Source: DATARH01 sp036268075 (lineage in GTDB: Bacteria; Pseudomonadota; Alphaproteobacteria; ATCC43930; CGMCC-115725). Taken from it: DNA of 64,000 nt. The stretch spans positions 30,540 through 94,539 of the forward strand of contig DATAUV010000010.1 of assembly GCA_036268075.1 (NCBI GenBank). The letters are read 5' to 3'. The notes beneath the pieces were generated by a model, which saw only the letters and a list, made by a program, of their open reading frames with translations, ran no database searches and was not told where the DNA came from. This document shows positions 7,328 to 16,018 of the stretch, piece after piece. The stretch's first letter is position 1, and each line of letters begins with the position of its first letter. The position numbers and the translations under genes are program-made.

Positions 7328-8794
7328 CTACAGATATCCCGTTCCCATCTCGGCGGCGAAACGCCGCGCGGTGCCTTCCCAGACGATGTGCGCGTGTTCC
7401 AGCAGATAGACCCGGTCGGCCAGCGGCAGGGCGAAGCTGACATTCTGTTCGCCCAGCAACACCGTCGTGTCCGTCGTTTCTCGTAACCGCATCAGCGCGT
7501 TGGACAATTGCTCGAGGATCAGCGGGGCGAGGCCGAGCGTCGGTTCGTCGAGGATCAACAGCTTCGGCTGCATCATCAGCGCGCGGGCGATCGCCAGCAT
7601 CTGCTGTTCCCCGCCCGACAGCGTGCGCGCCCGCTGCTTCGCCCGCTCGCGCAGGATCGGGAACAGCTCCAGGAGCCAGCCGATCTGGTGGGCGCGCTGT
7701 TCCCGCGACAGACGTTGGCCGCCGAGGTCGAGATTTTCCTGGACGGTCAGATCGCCGAACAGCTCGCGGGTTTCGGGGCAATGGACGATCCCGCCGCGGG
7801 CGATCGCGGCCGCGGTTCGGCCGGCGAGCGACCCGCCCTGCCAGCGGATCTCGCCGCCGTAGGGCACAAGGCCCGAAATCGCGTTGAACAGCGTGGTCTT
7901 ACCCGCCCCGTTGAGCCCGACCACCGAGACGAACTCGCCGGGACGCACGTGCAGCGACACCTTTTGCAGCGCCTGCGCCTTGCCGTAGAGCACCTCGACG
8001 TCGCGGATGTCGAGCAGCGGCTCGCCGCCGGCGGCATCGAACTCGGGCCGCATGTGGGTCTCGATCTCGCCGCCGATATAGACCCGGCGCACGGTCGGGT
8101 CCTGCATCACCTCGTCGGTGCTGCCCTCGGCGATGCGCTCGCCGAGATACATCGCCAGCACCCGGTCGACCAGCCGCGCCACGCTCTTCACATTGTGATC
8201 GACCAACAGCACGGCCCGGCCCTCGCGCCGGAACCCGTCGATCAATTCGGAAAAGACCGCCGTCTCGCCTTCGGTCAGGCCGGCAAAGGGTTCGTCGATC
8301 AACACGACCTTCGGGTCGCGCGCCAGGGCCTTGGCCATCTCCAGTCGGCGCAGATCGGCAAACGGCAGGGTCGGCGGGCGCCGGCCGAGCACCGCGCCGA
8401 GCCCGACCTGCTCGCCGATCGCCCGCGCGCGCTCGTCGACATGCGGCTCCGCCGCCAGCCGGAACAGCGAATCCGGCAACAGCGCCAGCTTGATGTTTTC
8501 AAGCACCGTCTGCCGGTTGAGCGGACGCGAATGCTGGAACACGATGCCGACGCCGCGGCGCGCGATCCGATGCGTCGGCCAGCCGGCGATGTCGGTGCCT
8601 TCAAGCCGGATCACGCCGGAATTCGGCCGTTCGATCCCCATGATCAGCCGCATCACGGTCGACTTGCCCGAGCCGTTGGGGCCGATCAGCCCGAGGATTT
8701 CGCCGCCGCGTATCGTGAAATCGACATCCTTGACCGCGACCAGACCGCCGAACCGCTTGGTCAGCCCGGTGACTTCGAGAAGCGGCTCCGCCAT
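7328..8794 (-). CDS. fused double ATPase of branched-chain amino acid-type ABC importer (LivG-LivF in one chain)
   Basis: 488 residues without an internal stop. The LivG-like half (about 1-247) has Walker A GPNGSGKS, VLLVDHNVKSVARLVD and Walker B LIDEPFAGL; its signature reads LPFADLRRLEMAKAL in place of a glycine-containing LSGGQ-like motif. The LivF-like half (about 248-488) begins MRPEFDAAGG and has Walker A GLNGAGKT, signature LSGGEQQML and Walker B LILDEPTLGL. In most bacteria these are two genes; here the heterodimer would be covalently linked. The ATG overlaps the permease stop as TGATG. It should energise the LivH/LivM permeases just upstream. An internal ATG at the junction could also give a separate LivF. 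Confidence 0.93.
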   Translation of the reverse strand: MAEPLLEVTGLTKRFGGLVAVKDVDFTIRGGEILGLIGPNGSGKSTVMRLIMGIERPNSGVIRLEGTDIAGWPTHRIARRGVGIVFQHSRPLNRQTVLENIKLALLPDSLFRLAAEPHVDERARAIGEQVGLGAVLGRRPPTLPFADLRRLEMAKALARDPKVVLIDEPFAGLTEGETAVFSELIDGFRREGRAVLLVDHNVKSVARLVDRVLAMYLGERIAEGSTDEVMQDPTVRRVYIGGEIETHMRPEFDAAGGEPLLDIRDVEVLYGKAQALQKVSLHVRPGEFVSVVGLNGAGKTTLFNAISGLVPYGGEIRWQGGSLAGRTAAAIARGGIVHCPETRELFGDLTVQENLDLGGQRLSREQRAHQIGWLLELFPILRERAKQRARTLSGGEQQMLAIARALMMQPKLLILDEPTLGLAPLILEQLSNALMRLRETTDTTVLLGEQNVSFALPLADRVYLLEHAHIVWEGTARRFAAEMGTGYL

Positions 8795-9717
8795 CAGCGC
8801 GGCTCCCGCGGGCGCAACACCCAGCCCAGCACCCCGTCGGGCAGGAACAGGATCACGAGGAGCGCGACGGCGGAGACGACAAACGTGTTGAGCTGGCCGA
8901 TCGGGCGCAGCAGCTCGTCGAACAGCACGAGGAAGATCGCGCCGAGCACGCCGCCGAGGATCGTGCGCCGGCCGCCGAACACGACGGCGATGATGATCTG
9001 CACCGCGATCGACAGGTCGACCATCTGATCGACCGAGGCGGTGCCCTGGTAAAACGTCAGCATCGCGCCGGCGAGGCCGGAAAACAGCGCGCTGATCGAA
9101 AACGCCGCGATCTTGTGCTTGGTGACGTTGAAGCCGAGCGCCTGCGCCTCGACCCGGTCCTGCCCCGTCGCCTGAAGGATGAGGCCGAGCGACGAGCGCG
9201 ACAGGACGAACAGGATCGCCCCCGACACGACCAGAAAGCCGAACGCGTACCAGTAGTTCACATCGGTGCTGACCGACAGCACGTCCGGCACCATCATGCC
9301 GATCTCGCCGCCGGTCTGGGCGGCGAAGATGACGATGAAATCCAGGAGCAGCAGCACCGCGACCAGCGTGACGAGGCCGAAATACGGCCCGCGCAGGCGC
9401 AGCGCCGGCACCGCGAGCACGATCCCGCCGACAACCGCGACCACCGCGCCGCCGATCAGGCAAAGCGGGATCGGCAGCCCCCAATTGTTCATCAGCCCGG
9501 CCCCATAGGCGCCGAGCCCGATCAGAAAGGTCGGGCCGAAATTGACCTCGCCGGCAAAGCCGAACAGCAGGTCCCACGACATCGCGAACACGCCGAAATA
9601 ATAGGCGACCGTGAAAATCCCGACATAATAGGAATCGAGCCACAACGGCGCCGAGGCGCCGGCGGCCAGCACCGCGACGGTCAAAAGCAAGCGCGACGGA
9701 CGAAAATTCCTGCCCAT
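8794..9717 (-). CDS. livM: branched-chain amino acid-type ABC permease, LivM-like
   Basis: 307 residues, very hydrophobic with about eight predicted membrane segments. Family landmarks: SWDLLFGFAGEVNFGPTFLI near residue 45 and RVEAQALGFNVTKHKIAAFS around 180, the cytoplasmic coupling loop that contacts the ATPase. Start MGRNFRPSR chosen; the ATG overlaps the livH stop as TGATG, and the stop overlaps the ATPase start the same way. Likely forms a heterodimeric channel with LivH. Substrate class (amino acids, amides or small carboxylates) unknown. Confidence 0.92.
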   Translation of the reverse strand: MGRNFRPSRLLLTVAVLAAGASAPLWLDSYYVGIFTVAYYFGVFAMSWDLLFGFAGEVNFGPTFLIGLGAYGAGLMNNWGLPIPLCLIGGAVVAVVGGIVLAVPALRLRGPYFGLVTLVAVLLLLDFIVIFAAQTGGEIGMMVPDVLSVSTDVNYWYAFGFLVVSGAILFVLSRSSLGLILQATGQDRVEAQALGFNVTKHKIAAFSISALFSGLAGAMLTFYQGTASVDQMVDLSIAVQIIIAVVFGGRRTILGGVLGAIFLVLFDELLRPIGQLNTFVVSAVALLVILFLPDGVLGWVLRPREPR

Positions 9718-10592
9718 CACCGCCGCCCGAGCAGGCCCTGCGGCCGCAGATAGATGACGATGACCAGGATGACCAGCGCCGGTATCGGCCGCAGCGTCGG
9801 CGCGACCAGATAGGCCGTGATCGTCTCGGCATAGCCGACGATATAGGCGGCGATCAGCGACCCCGGAACGCTGCCGAGCCCGCCCAGGATGACGATCGTA
9901 AAGGCGCTCGCGGTCAGCGCCCCCGCGTTGTCGGCGCTCGCCCCGAGAAACGACGCCAGCAGCACCCCGGCCAGCCCCGCCAGCACGCCATAGATCGTCC
10001 ACACGATCAGGTAGACCCGCCCCAGCTCAAAGCCGAGGAGCGTCAGCGCGCGCGGATTGATCGAGGCGGCCAGGATCTGCTTGCCGATGCGGGTGCGGTT
10101 GACCAGCAGCGACAACATCCCGATGAACCCCCAGCACAAAACCGTGATCAGCACCTCGTTCCACGGCATGCGGACGCCGGCAAAGGTCAGCACGCCCGGA
10201 ACCAGCGGTTGCATCGAGACCGGGTTGTTGCTGAACAGGTAATTGAGCCCGATCTGCAGCATGATCCCCCAAAGGAGCGTGCCGGTGAGGATGAAGATCT
10301 CCTCCTCGACCTTGGGGATCGCGCGCGAGCGCTGGATCGGCCGGATCACCGCGTAATAGGTGACGAACGACGCCGCCATGCCGGCGAGCACGCCGACCGC
10401 GGCCCCGCCGTAAGGGCCCGCGCCGTAATCGGCGGCGACCCACCAGCCGACCAGCGCGGCTATCACCATGATGCCGCCATGCGCGAGGTTGAGCACCCCG
10501 CATACCCCGAACATCAGGGTAAAGCCGACCGCACCGAGCCCATAGAGCGCGCTGATCGCGAACCCGTCGACGAGGATCTGGAGAGCGAGCAA
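9717..10592 (-). CDS. livH: branched-chain amino acid-type ABC permease, LivH-like
   Basis: 291 residues of membrane protein beginning MLALQILVDGFAISALYGLG, with the family's FGVCGVLNLAHGGIMV after it and the ATPase-contacting loop INPRALTLLGFELGRVYLIV. About eight transmembrane helices. First permease of the tightly overlapping livH-livM-livGF run, 81 bp downstream of the binding-protein gene, so all four are probably one transcript. Confidence 0.93.
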   Translation of the reverse strand: MLALQILVDGFAISALYGLGAVGFTLMFGVCGVLNLAHGGIMVIAALVGWWVAADYGAGPYGGAAVGVLAGMAASFVTYYAVIRPIQRSRAIPKVEEEIFILTGTLLWGIMLQIGLNYLFSNNPVSMQPLVPGVLTFAGVRMPWNEVLITVLCWGFIGMLSLLVNRTRIGKQILAASINPRALTLLGFELGRVYLIVWTIYGVLAGLAGVLLASFLGASADNAGALTASAFTIVILGGLGSVPGSLIAAYIVGYAETITAYLVAPTLRPIPALVILVIVIYLRPQGLLGRR

Positions 10593-10673
10593 GGTAGGAA
10601 GGTCCTGTGGCGGAGGGTGGCGCGGCGCCGGGACGGGACAGGCCTTATCGGCCGCCCCGCCCCTAACCCGTTC

Positions 10674-11933
10674 CTATTTCGCGGACGCCTGCTCGGGCAG
10701 TTTGACAAAACTCGGAAACTTCAGCGGGTTCGGACATTTGTCGCGGGGCCAGACGCAGACCTGCTTGCCGTCCTGCCATTGCAGGAATACGCCGGTCACG
10801 AATTTCGGTCCGTACTTCATCGCGTGCGTGTAAGTGTCGTCGCGGCCGTAAAACGCGAGCTGACCGAGAGTGCCGACCATGTCGGTTTTTTCCATCTCGG
10901 CGACGACCTTGTCGGGATCGGTCGACCCGGCCCGCTGCATCGCCTCGGCAAAGGCGCGCACCCCGTCATAGGCGGTGAACCCGGTAAAGGCCGGGAATTT
11001 GCCGGAATCCTTGATGAACTCGTCGGCGACCGGGATCGTCCGCGGGGTCAGCGCCACGCCGGGCACGGTGCCGGTCTGCGTGATGACGCCGTCGGCCGCG
11101 CCGTTGGTGGTCTTCCAGAAAGTCGGGTTGGTCGCCTGGCCGCTGTTGCCGCCCATCGGCATGGGCACGTGCTGGTCATGCCATTGCACCGTCGGCTGCA
11201 CGCCGACATGGGCCATGCCGGTGATGAGCACGTCGGGATGCGTGGCCTCGACCTTGTTGAAGATCGGCGTGAAATCGGTGGTGTCCGGGTTGAAGCGCAC
11301 GTGGTCGACGACCTGCAGCCCGGCCTTGGGCAGGCATTCGGCCTGGGTCGCGTCGAGCGGGGCGGTCCAATCCGCGTCCTCGCTGACGATCGCGGCGGTC
11401 TTCATGTGCAGCATGTCGACGAACAGGTCGCGCGAGGAATCGCACACGGCCTGCGCGATGACCGGCGCCGGCAGCCAGCCCTCGAACACGTATTTGTACT
11501 TGTCGTAGTCGTCGTGGACCTGCTTGCTGATCAGGTTCGACGCCGCGGCCGCCGTGATCATCGGCATGTGGAGACGCGCCGACCAGGGTTCGAGGGCGAG
11601 ATAGACCTCACTGATAAAGGTCGATACCACGGCGCTGACATGATCCTGCTGCACCGCGCGTTGAAAGGCCCGCACGGCATCGGCGGACGAGGAGTGATCG
11701 TCATAGGTCACCAGCTCGAGCTTGCGGCCGTTGACCCCGCCCGCGGCGTTGATGTCGGCGACGGCGAGCCGGGCGCCGTCGGTGATCGACTTGCCGAGGA
11801 TCGCAGATTCCTCCGCGATCACGGCGATCTTGATCGGCGGCTGGTCGGCCGCGGCCGCCGCCGTGATGGTCGCCACGGCGAGCGGCGCCGCCATCGCCAG
11901 GATGCCGGCGTATCGCCTGTGCCAAAACTTCAT
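10674..11933 (-). CDS. periplasmic substrate-binding protein of the Liv-type ABC importer
   Basis: 419 residues. A signal peptide (MKFWHRRYAGILAMAAPLAV, cleavage after AAAA near 29) precedes a type I periplasmic binding fold beginning IKIAVIAEESAILGKS, followed by DGARLAVADINAAGGVNGRK, the standard Peripla_BP_6 opening. Several cysteines are present near 165-200 and at the C-terminus (VCVWPRDKCPNP). It should deliver ligand to LivHM-LivGF. The ligand is not predictable; this family covers amino acids, urea, amides and aromatic acids. Confidence 0.92.
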   Translation of the reverse strand: MKFWHRRYAGILAMAAPLAVATITAAAAADQPPIKIAVIAEESAILGKSITDGARLAVADINAAGGVNGRKLELVTYDDHSSSADAVRAFQRAVQQDHVSAVVSTFISEVYLALEPWSARLHMPMITAAAASNLISKQVHDDYDKYKYVFEGWLPAPVIAQAVCDSSRDLFVDMLHMKTAAIVSEDADWTAPLDATQAECLPKAGLQVVDHVRFNPDTTDFTPIFNKVEATHPDVLITGMAHVGVQPTVQWHDQHVPMPMGGNSGQATNPTFWKTTNGAADGVITQTGTVPGVALTPRTIPVADEFIKDSGKFPAFTGFTAYDGVRAFAEAMQRAGSTDPDKVVAEMEKTDMVGTLGQLAFYGRDDTYTHAMKYGPKFVTGVFLQWQDGKQVCVWPRDKCPNPLKFPSFVKLPEQASAK

Positions 11934-12097
11934 GTCGCCTCCTCCCCCATTTTACTTGCCGAGACAGGTATTTTCTCAAGGCAGGGGCGACAATGAAATG
12001 ATGAACCCGGCTTGTCAATTTCACGACGGGCGCCGGGCGTCTCAACTCGACGGGCGCTGCCTGACCATGCCGTTCACGGAGGGTCCGCCGCCTGACG

Positions 12098-12868
12098 CTA
12101 CATCACGGTTTGGAGGATGGCGTCGAGGCGGTTCCAGACACCGTCCAGCGCGTCGGCCATGAGCTCGGCGTCGCGCAGGGTTTCCAGAAGGAGCCCGCGG
12201 CGAGCGCGCAGCACCATCTGAGTGACTTCGAGCGCCTCGGCGGCGTGGCGTTCTTCGACGCCCTGCGAGAAGCATTCGGCGAAATAGGGTTCGGCGACGA
12301 TTTGCGAATGGTTCACCGAAAGCCCGTCCGCCAGCGCGCGCATCCAATCGTCCGACATCACCTCGACGACGCACCACGCGCCGAGCGAGCGGGAATAGAG
12401 CGTCTTGGCCAGCCGCACGAAATGCGCGGTGTTGGGATCGAGGTGTCGGCACAGCGATTCGAGGTCGCCGAATTCGTCGTCGTTCAGCGGCATCTTCGCG
12501 CCGATGCCGCGAAAGGCGCGCGCCAGTTGGTAGTGGTGGGTGTCGCCACCGGGCAATCCGTCATCGTCGACAAAGATCTGCAGCTTGCGCTTCCGCAAAT
12601 TGGGGCTGTCGAGGTGCGGCAGGAAATAAACCCCGGCGCGCGTCGCATGCATCGCCGACTGATAGACCAAATAAATCTGGCCCAGAATTTCCGGGTCTCG
12701 CGCCACCGGCTTGGGCAGCTTCGCCAGCCGGCTGAAGAACGAATTCCGCGACGGCATGTGGTCGGCGGCAATCGCCATGATCTTGTTTGGGAACTGCTCA
12801 ACCGGATCGTCATTCGTCCCAATCCAGGCGACATGCGAACTGTACAGTTTTTGTAATTCGACGGACAT
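12098..12868 (-). CDS. putative heme-oxygenase-like fold (TenA/PqqC/iron-redox type) protein
   Basis: 256 residues, almost wholly helical. Acidic/His pairs lie on predicted helices: GDTHHYQLARAFRG, GAWCVVEVMSDDWM and EERHAAEALEVTQM. This layout resembles the helical-bundle superfamily of TenA, PqqC and non-heme di-iron oxidases, but I cannot confirm the ligand set by eye. Start MSVELQKLY is chosen because GGAG sits eight bases upstream; starts at 12889 and 12883 are alternatives. Downstream of an MFS permease on the same strand with a 50-bp gap, so possibly linked to what that permease moves. Confidence 0.75.
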   Translation of the reverse strand: MSVELQKLYSSHVAWIGTNDDPVEQFPNKIMAIAADHMPSRNSFFSRLAKLPKPVARDPEILGQIYLVYQSAMHATRAGVYFLPHLDSPNLRKRKLQIFVDDDGLPGGDTHHYQLARAFRGIGAKMPLNDDEFGDLESLCRHLDPNTAHFVRLAKTLYSRSLGAWCVVEVMSDDWMRALADGLSVNHSQIVAEPYFAECFSQGVEERHAAEALEVTQMVLRARRGLLLETLRDAELMADALDGVWNRLDAILQTVM

Positions 12869-12918
12869 GCAATCGATCTCCATTACCACACCAGCGGGCG
12901 ATCTCTCTGACGATCGCG

Positions 12919-14169
12919 CTATCGCCGTGACATAACCTTAGATTGCCCAAGCCGTATTAAAGTCGCATTAAGCTGCGAAAGAATTAGTTGGGATTTTAAC
13001 CATATTCCGCTCGGAAGTGAGTGTGGATGTTCTGTGAGTTCTTGTGCCGTGAAGGCGATCGAGGCGAATGCCAGCGCTGCAATGCCGACGCCGACCAGGG
13101 CGGCCGCGGCAAACCCGGCCTGCTGCACCGCGACGCCGCCGATGAGCGAGCCCAACGAGATGCCGAGGAACAGGGCGCTGTTGTTCCACGCCAGCACGGT
13201 GGCGCGGCGTCCTGGGAAATCGCGCGCCAACCCCGCCTGTTGCGCCGGAAAGAACAGTTGCGCCATGACCGAAATCAGCATCAGCACTAAATCGACGGCC
13301 AATTCGCCATGCAGCCAGGCGCCGAGCCAGACGAGGCCGAGGGCCAGCCCGCCGACGCTCGCCAGCATCGTCAGGCGCGACCCGATCCGGTCGGCCAATT
13401 GGCCGCCGAGCAAGGTTCCGGCCAGCGCGCCGGCGCCGTAGAAGCCGATCGCCCGGGCGATCTCCTGCGGCGACAGACCGATACCGGTGAGGCCAACCCC
13501 GAGATAGGTATAGACGCCATACAAAGCGGTCGCCCACAGCACGGTCGGCATCAACCGCCGCGCGAGGGTCACGGTATTGAGCGGCGCCAAAGCAGCCGCC
13601 GATGGCGCCGCCGCACTCGCACGAGCCGGCCAAACGATGCGGTTGCCAAGAGCCAGGACCACGCTCAACCCGGCGAGAACGGCAAACGGCGCCCGCCAGC
13701 CCCACGCGACGCCGATCAGGCTGCCCAGCGGCGCGCCGAGCGACAGGGCGAGCAGCAGGCCGGAGACGGCAAACGCCATCCATCGCCCGCGGCGCTCCGC
13801 CGGGGCGGCCTCGCCGACGCCGGCATAGATCAGCGGCGAGATGCCGGCCGCGGCAACCCCGGCCGCGCCGCGCAACACCAGCAGCCAGGCGAAATCGCCG
13901 GCGGCGACGACCGACACATTGGCGACGGCAAAGCCGATCAGACAGGCGGTCAGCATCCGCCGGCGGCCAAGCCGATCGGCCAACATGCCGAGTACCGGCG
14001 CGCTCACCATGTAGCACACGCAGAATACCGTGGCGCAGAGCCCGACCGCGACGGTCGACAGGTCGAGCTCGCGGGCGATCAACGGCAGCAGCGGCGACAC
14101 GACGAACAGATCGGTGCCGACCATGAACAGGGTCAGCCAGCCGACCGCGAGCCGGCATCGGGGGCTCAT
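12919..14169 (-). CDS. major facilitator superfamily transporter (drug/arabinose-efflux type)
   Basis: 416 residues, about twelve membrane helices. MFS signatures are clear: GMLADRLGRRRMLTACLI in the loop between helices 2 and 3, and GGQLADRIGSRLTML in the matching loop of the second half. Looks like the 12-helix DHA1 efflux type. Start decided by AAGAGG seven bases before the ATG; an upstream in-frame codon lacks this. It lies downstream of the two-component cluster and could be one of its targets. Confidence 0.9.
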   Translation of the reverse strand: MSPRCRLAVGWLTLFMVGTDLFVVSPLLPLIARELDLSTVAVGLCATVFCVCYMVSAPVLGMLADRLGRRRMLTACLIGFAVANVSVVAAGDFAWLLVLRGAAGVAAAGISPLIYAGVGEAAPAERRGRWMAFAVSGLLLALSLGAPLGSLIGVAWGWRAPFAVLAGLSVVLALGNRIVWPARASAAAPSAAALAPLNTVTLARRLMPTVLWATALYGVYTYLGVGLTGIGLSPQEIARAIGFYGAGALAGTLLGGQLADRIGSRLTMLASVGGLALGLVWLGAWLHGELAVDLVLMLISVMAQLFFPAQQAGLARDFPGRRATVLAWNNSALFLGISLGSLIGGVAVQQAGFAAAALVGVGIAALAFASIAFTAQELTEHPHSLPSGIWLKSQLILSQLNATLIRLGQSKVMSRR

Positions 14170-14220
14170 TGCGTAACCTCTTTCACAGGGGTGGCGGATC
14201 ACGCCGCCGCGTGGCCTGCG

Positions 14221-15381
14221 TCAGGCCGAGCGGCGCAGCGGCATGGGCTTACGCCGCTCGAGGCGCGAGCCCGGCAAGGTGACGTAGACGGTCGTGCCGA
14301 CGCCGACCGTGCTGACGATAGTCAGGCTGCCGCCATGCTTTTCGGTGATCAGCTTGGTCAGCGGCAGACCGAGCCCGGTGCCTTCCTGAGCCAGCATGGC
14401 ATTGTCTATCTGGCGGAACGGCTCGAGCGCGACCGGGATATCCTCGGGCTTCATGCCGACGCCTTGATCCTGTACGCCGATCACCACGTCGCCGTCGTCG
14501 TTGAAGTCGACCGTCACCGCGATCGCTGTCCCCTCGCCGGAGAATTTGGCGGCATTCGACAACAGGTTGAGGATGACCTGCTTGAGGCGCAGCGGATCGG
14601 CGGTCAGCCGCGACAAATCGGGCGGCGTCGCCACGGTGACGGTGATCGATTTGTGCGCCGTCTGGATGCTCACCAGCTCGACGCAGCCGCGCAGCAGCGC
14701 CGGCAGGTCGATCGGCTCGTCGCGCAGGATGAAGTGGTCCGTCAGCGATTTCGACAGGTCGAGGATATCGTTGACCAGCTCCAGCAGATGCAGCGCGGAA
14801 TCATGGATGTAGTGCGCGTATTCGCGGCACACCTCGTCCGAATTGGCCGGCAGCATCCCGCTGGCGATGATGTCCGAAAATCCGATGACGGCATTGAGCG
14901 GCGTGCGCAGCTCGTGACTCATATGCGCGAGGAATGTCGATTTCGTGCGGCTGGCGGCCTCGGCCAGCTCCTTGGCTTCGGTCAGTTGCAGCTCGCCCCG
15001 CTTGCGCTCGATCGCATAGCGGATCGCGCGGGCGATGACCTGCCCGTCGCCTTGTCCCTTGACGAGATAATCCTGCGCGCCGGTCTGCAGCGCTTCCAGC
15101 GCGACCGACTCGTCGGCATAGCCGCTGAGCACGATGAGCGGGAGGCGCGGGTGACCCGTGCGGAGGCGGCCGACGGTTTCGAGACCCTGCGAATCCGGAA
15201 GTGACAGATCGAGCAGCACGACGGCGAATTGTTCTGCCGCCAATCGCGCCATGCCGGGCTCCAGGGCGGCGACGTGAACGACGTCCATGGCGGTGCCGGC
15301 GGCGTCCCGGAGCAGCTCGCGGGTCAACCGGGCGTCGCCCGGATTGTCCTCGATCAGCAATACCCGCAAGGTGCCTGACAT
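14221..15381 (-). CDS. receiver-first hybrid: REC domain followed by histidine kinase
   Basis: 386 residues. The receiver domain comes first (VLLIEDNPGDARLT; phospho-Asp in VVLLDLSLPDSQGLE; Lys in DYLVKGQGDG). It is followed by a short coiled coil, the HisKA box STFLAHMSHELRTPLNAVIG, then the ATPase boxes NLLSNAAKFS, GVQDQGVGMK and GTGLGLPLTKLI. No membrane segment or PAS domain. Such soluble REC-HK proteins act as intermediates in phosphorelays. ATG chosen over a GTG three codons upstream. It follows the single-domain receiver gene by 30 bp. Confidence 0.92.
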   Translation of the reverse strand: MSGTLRVLLIEDNPGDARLTRELLRDAAGTAMDVVHVAALEPGMARLAAEQFAVVLLDLSLPDSQGLETVGRLRTGHPRLPLIVLSGYADESVALEALQTGAQDYLVKGQGDGQVIARAIRYAIERKRGELQLTEAKELAEAASRTKSTFLAHMSHELRTPLNAVIGFSDIIASGMLPANSDEVCREYAHYIHDSALHLLELVNDILDLSKSLTDHFILRDEPIDLPALLRGCVELVSIQTAHKSITVTVATPPDLSRLTADPLRLKQVILNLLSNAAKFSGEGTAIAVTVDFNDDGDVVIGVQDQGVGMKPEDIPVALEPFRQIDNAMLAQEGTGLGLPLTKLITEKHGGSLTIVSTVGVGTTVYVTLPGSRLERRKPMPLRRSA

Positions 15382-15411
15382 CGTTTCCACCGCTACCGAG
15401 GCCGCCCTGCG

Positions 15412-15882
15412 TCAATGCAGGGGAGAGGCGAGGCCGTTCGGCAATTTGACGATCGCCAGCCAGAATTCTTCGACCGCGCGAATGATGTCGAGGAACTGGT
15501 CGAGATCGACCGGCTTGGTGATGTAGCAATTGCCGTGCAACTTGTACGTTTGCAGAATGTCTTGTTCCGCATCGGAACTGGTCAGCACGACCACGGGAAT
15601 GAGCCGCAGTTGCGGATCTTCTTTGAGTTCGGCCAAAACCGCGCGGCCGTCTTTGCGCGGCATGTTGAGGTCGAGGAGGATGAGGTCGGGCCGCGGCGCA
15701 TTGGCAAAGGACCCCGCGCCGCGCAGGAACTCCAGCGCCTCGATCCCGTCGCGCGTGTGATGCAGGCGATTGTTCATCGGCCTGTCGCGCAGCGCCTCGA
15801 GCGTCAGCCGGGCATCCGCGGGGTTGTCTTCGACCAGAAGAATCTCAACCGGCCGTCCGCCCATCTCACCAGAAACGTCCAT
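15412..15882 (-). CDS. single-domain response regulator (Rcp1-like)
   Basis: 156 residues, only a CheY-like receiver: EILLVEDNPADARLTLEALR at the start, phospho-Asp in LILLDLNMPRKDG, Thr in VVVLTSSDAEQD and Lys in NCYITKPVDLDQF. The extended insertions and the final helix resemble cyanobacterial Rcp1-type regulators that partner phytochrome-class kinases, in keeping with the kinases directly upstream. No output domain, so it acts by protein contact or phosphotransfer. GGAG lies upstream of the ATG. Confidence 0.93.
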   Translation of the reverse strand: MDVSGEMGGRPVEILLVEDNPADARLTLEALRDRPMNNRLHHTRDGIEALEFLRGAGSFANAPRPDLILLDLNMPRKDGRAVLAELKEDPQLRLIPVVVLTSSDAEQDILQTYKLHGNCYITKPVDLDQFLDIIRAVEEFWLAIVKLPNGLASPLH

Positions 15883-16018
15883 CAACCCCACTCCACTTTT
15901 CGCGATGCTTGAGTCGGAAATCGCGAATCACGCTAATGTCAGCGCGTAAAGTAAACCAACAGAGTTAAGCTGAGATGAATGACGCAGATCGGCTTCGGCA
16001 AGCTGGTTGCCGGATGAT

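Noticed and set aside
7328..9832. 834-residue reading of the fused ATPase extending over livM
   Set aside because: The first part is livM in a wrong frame; the ATG overlapping the livM stop gives a normal LivG N-terminus.
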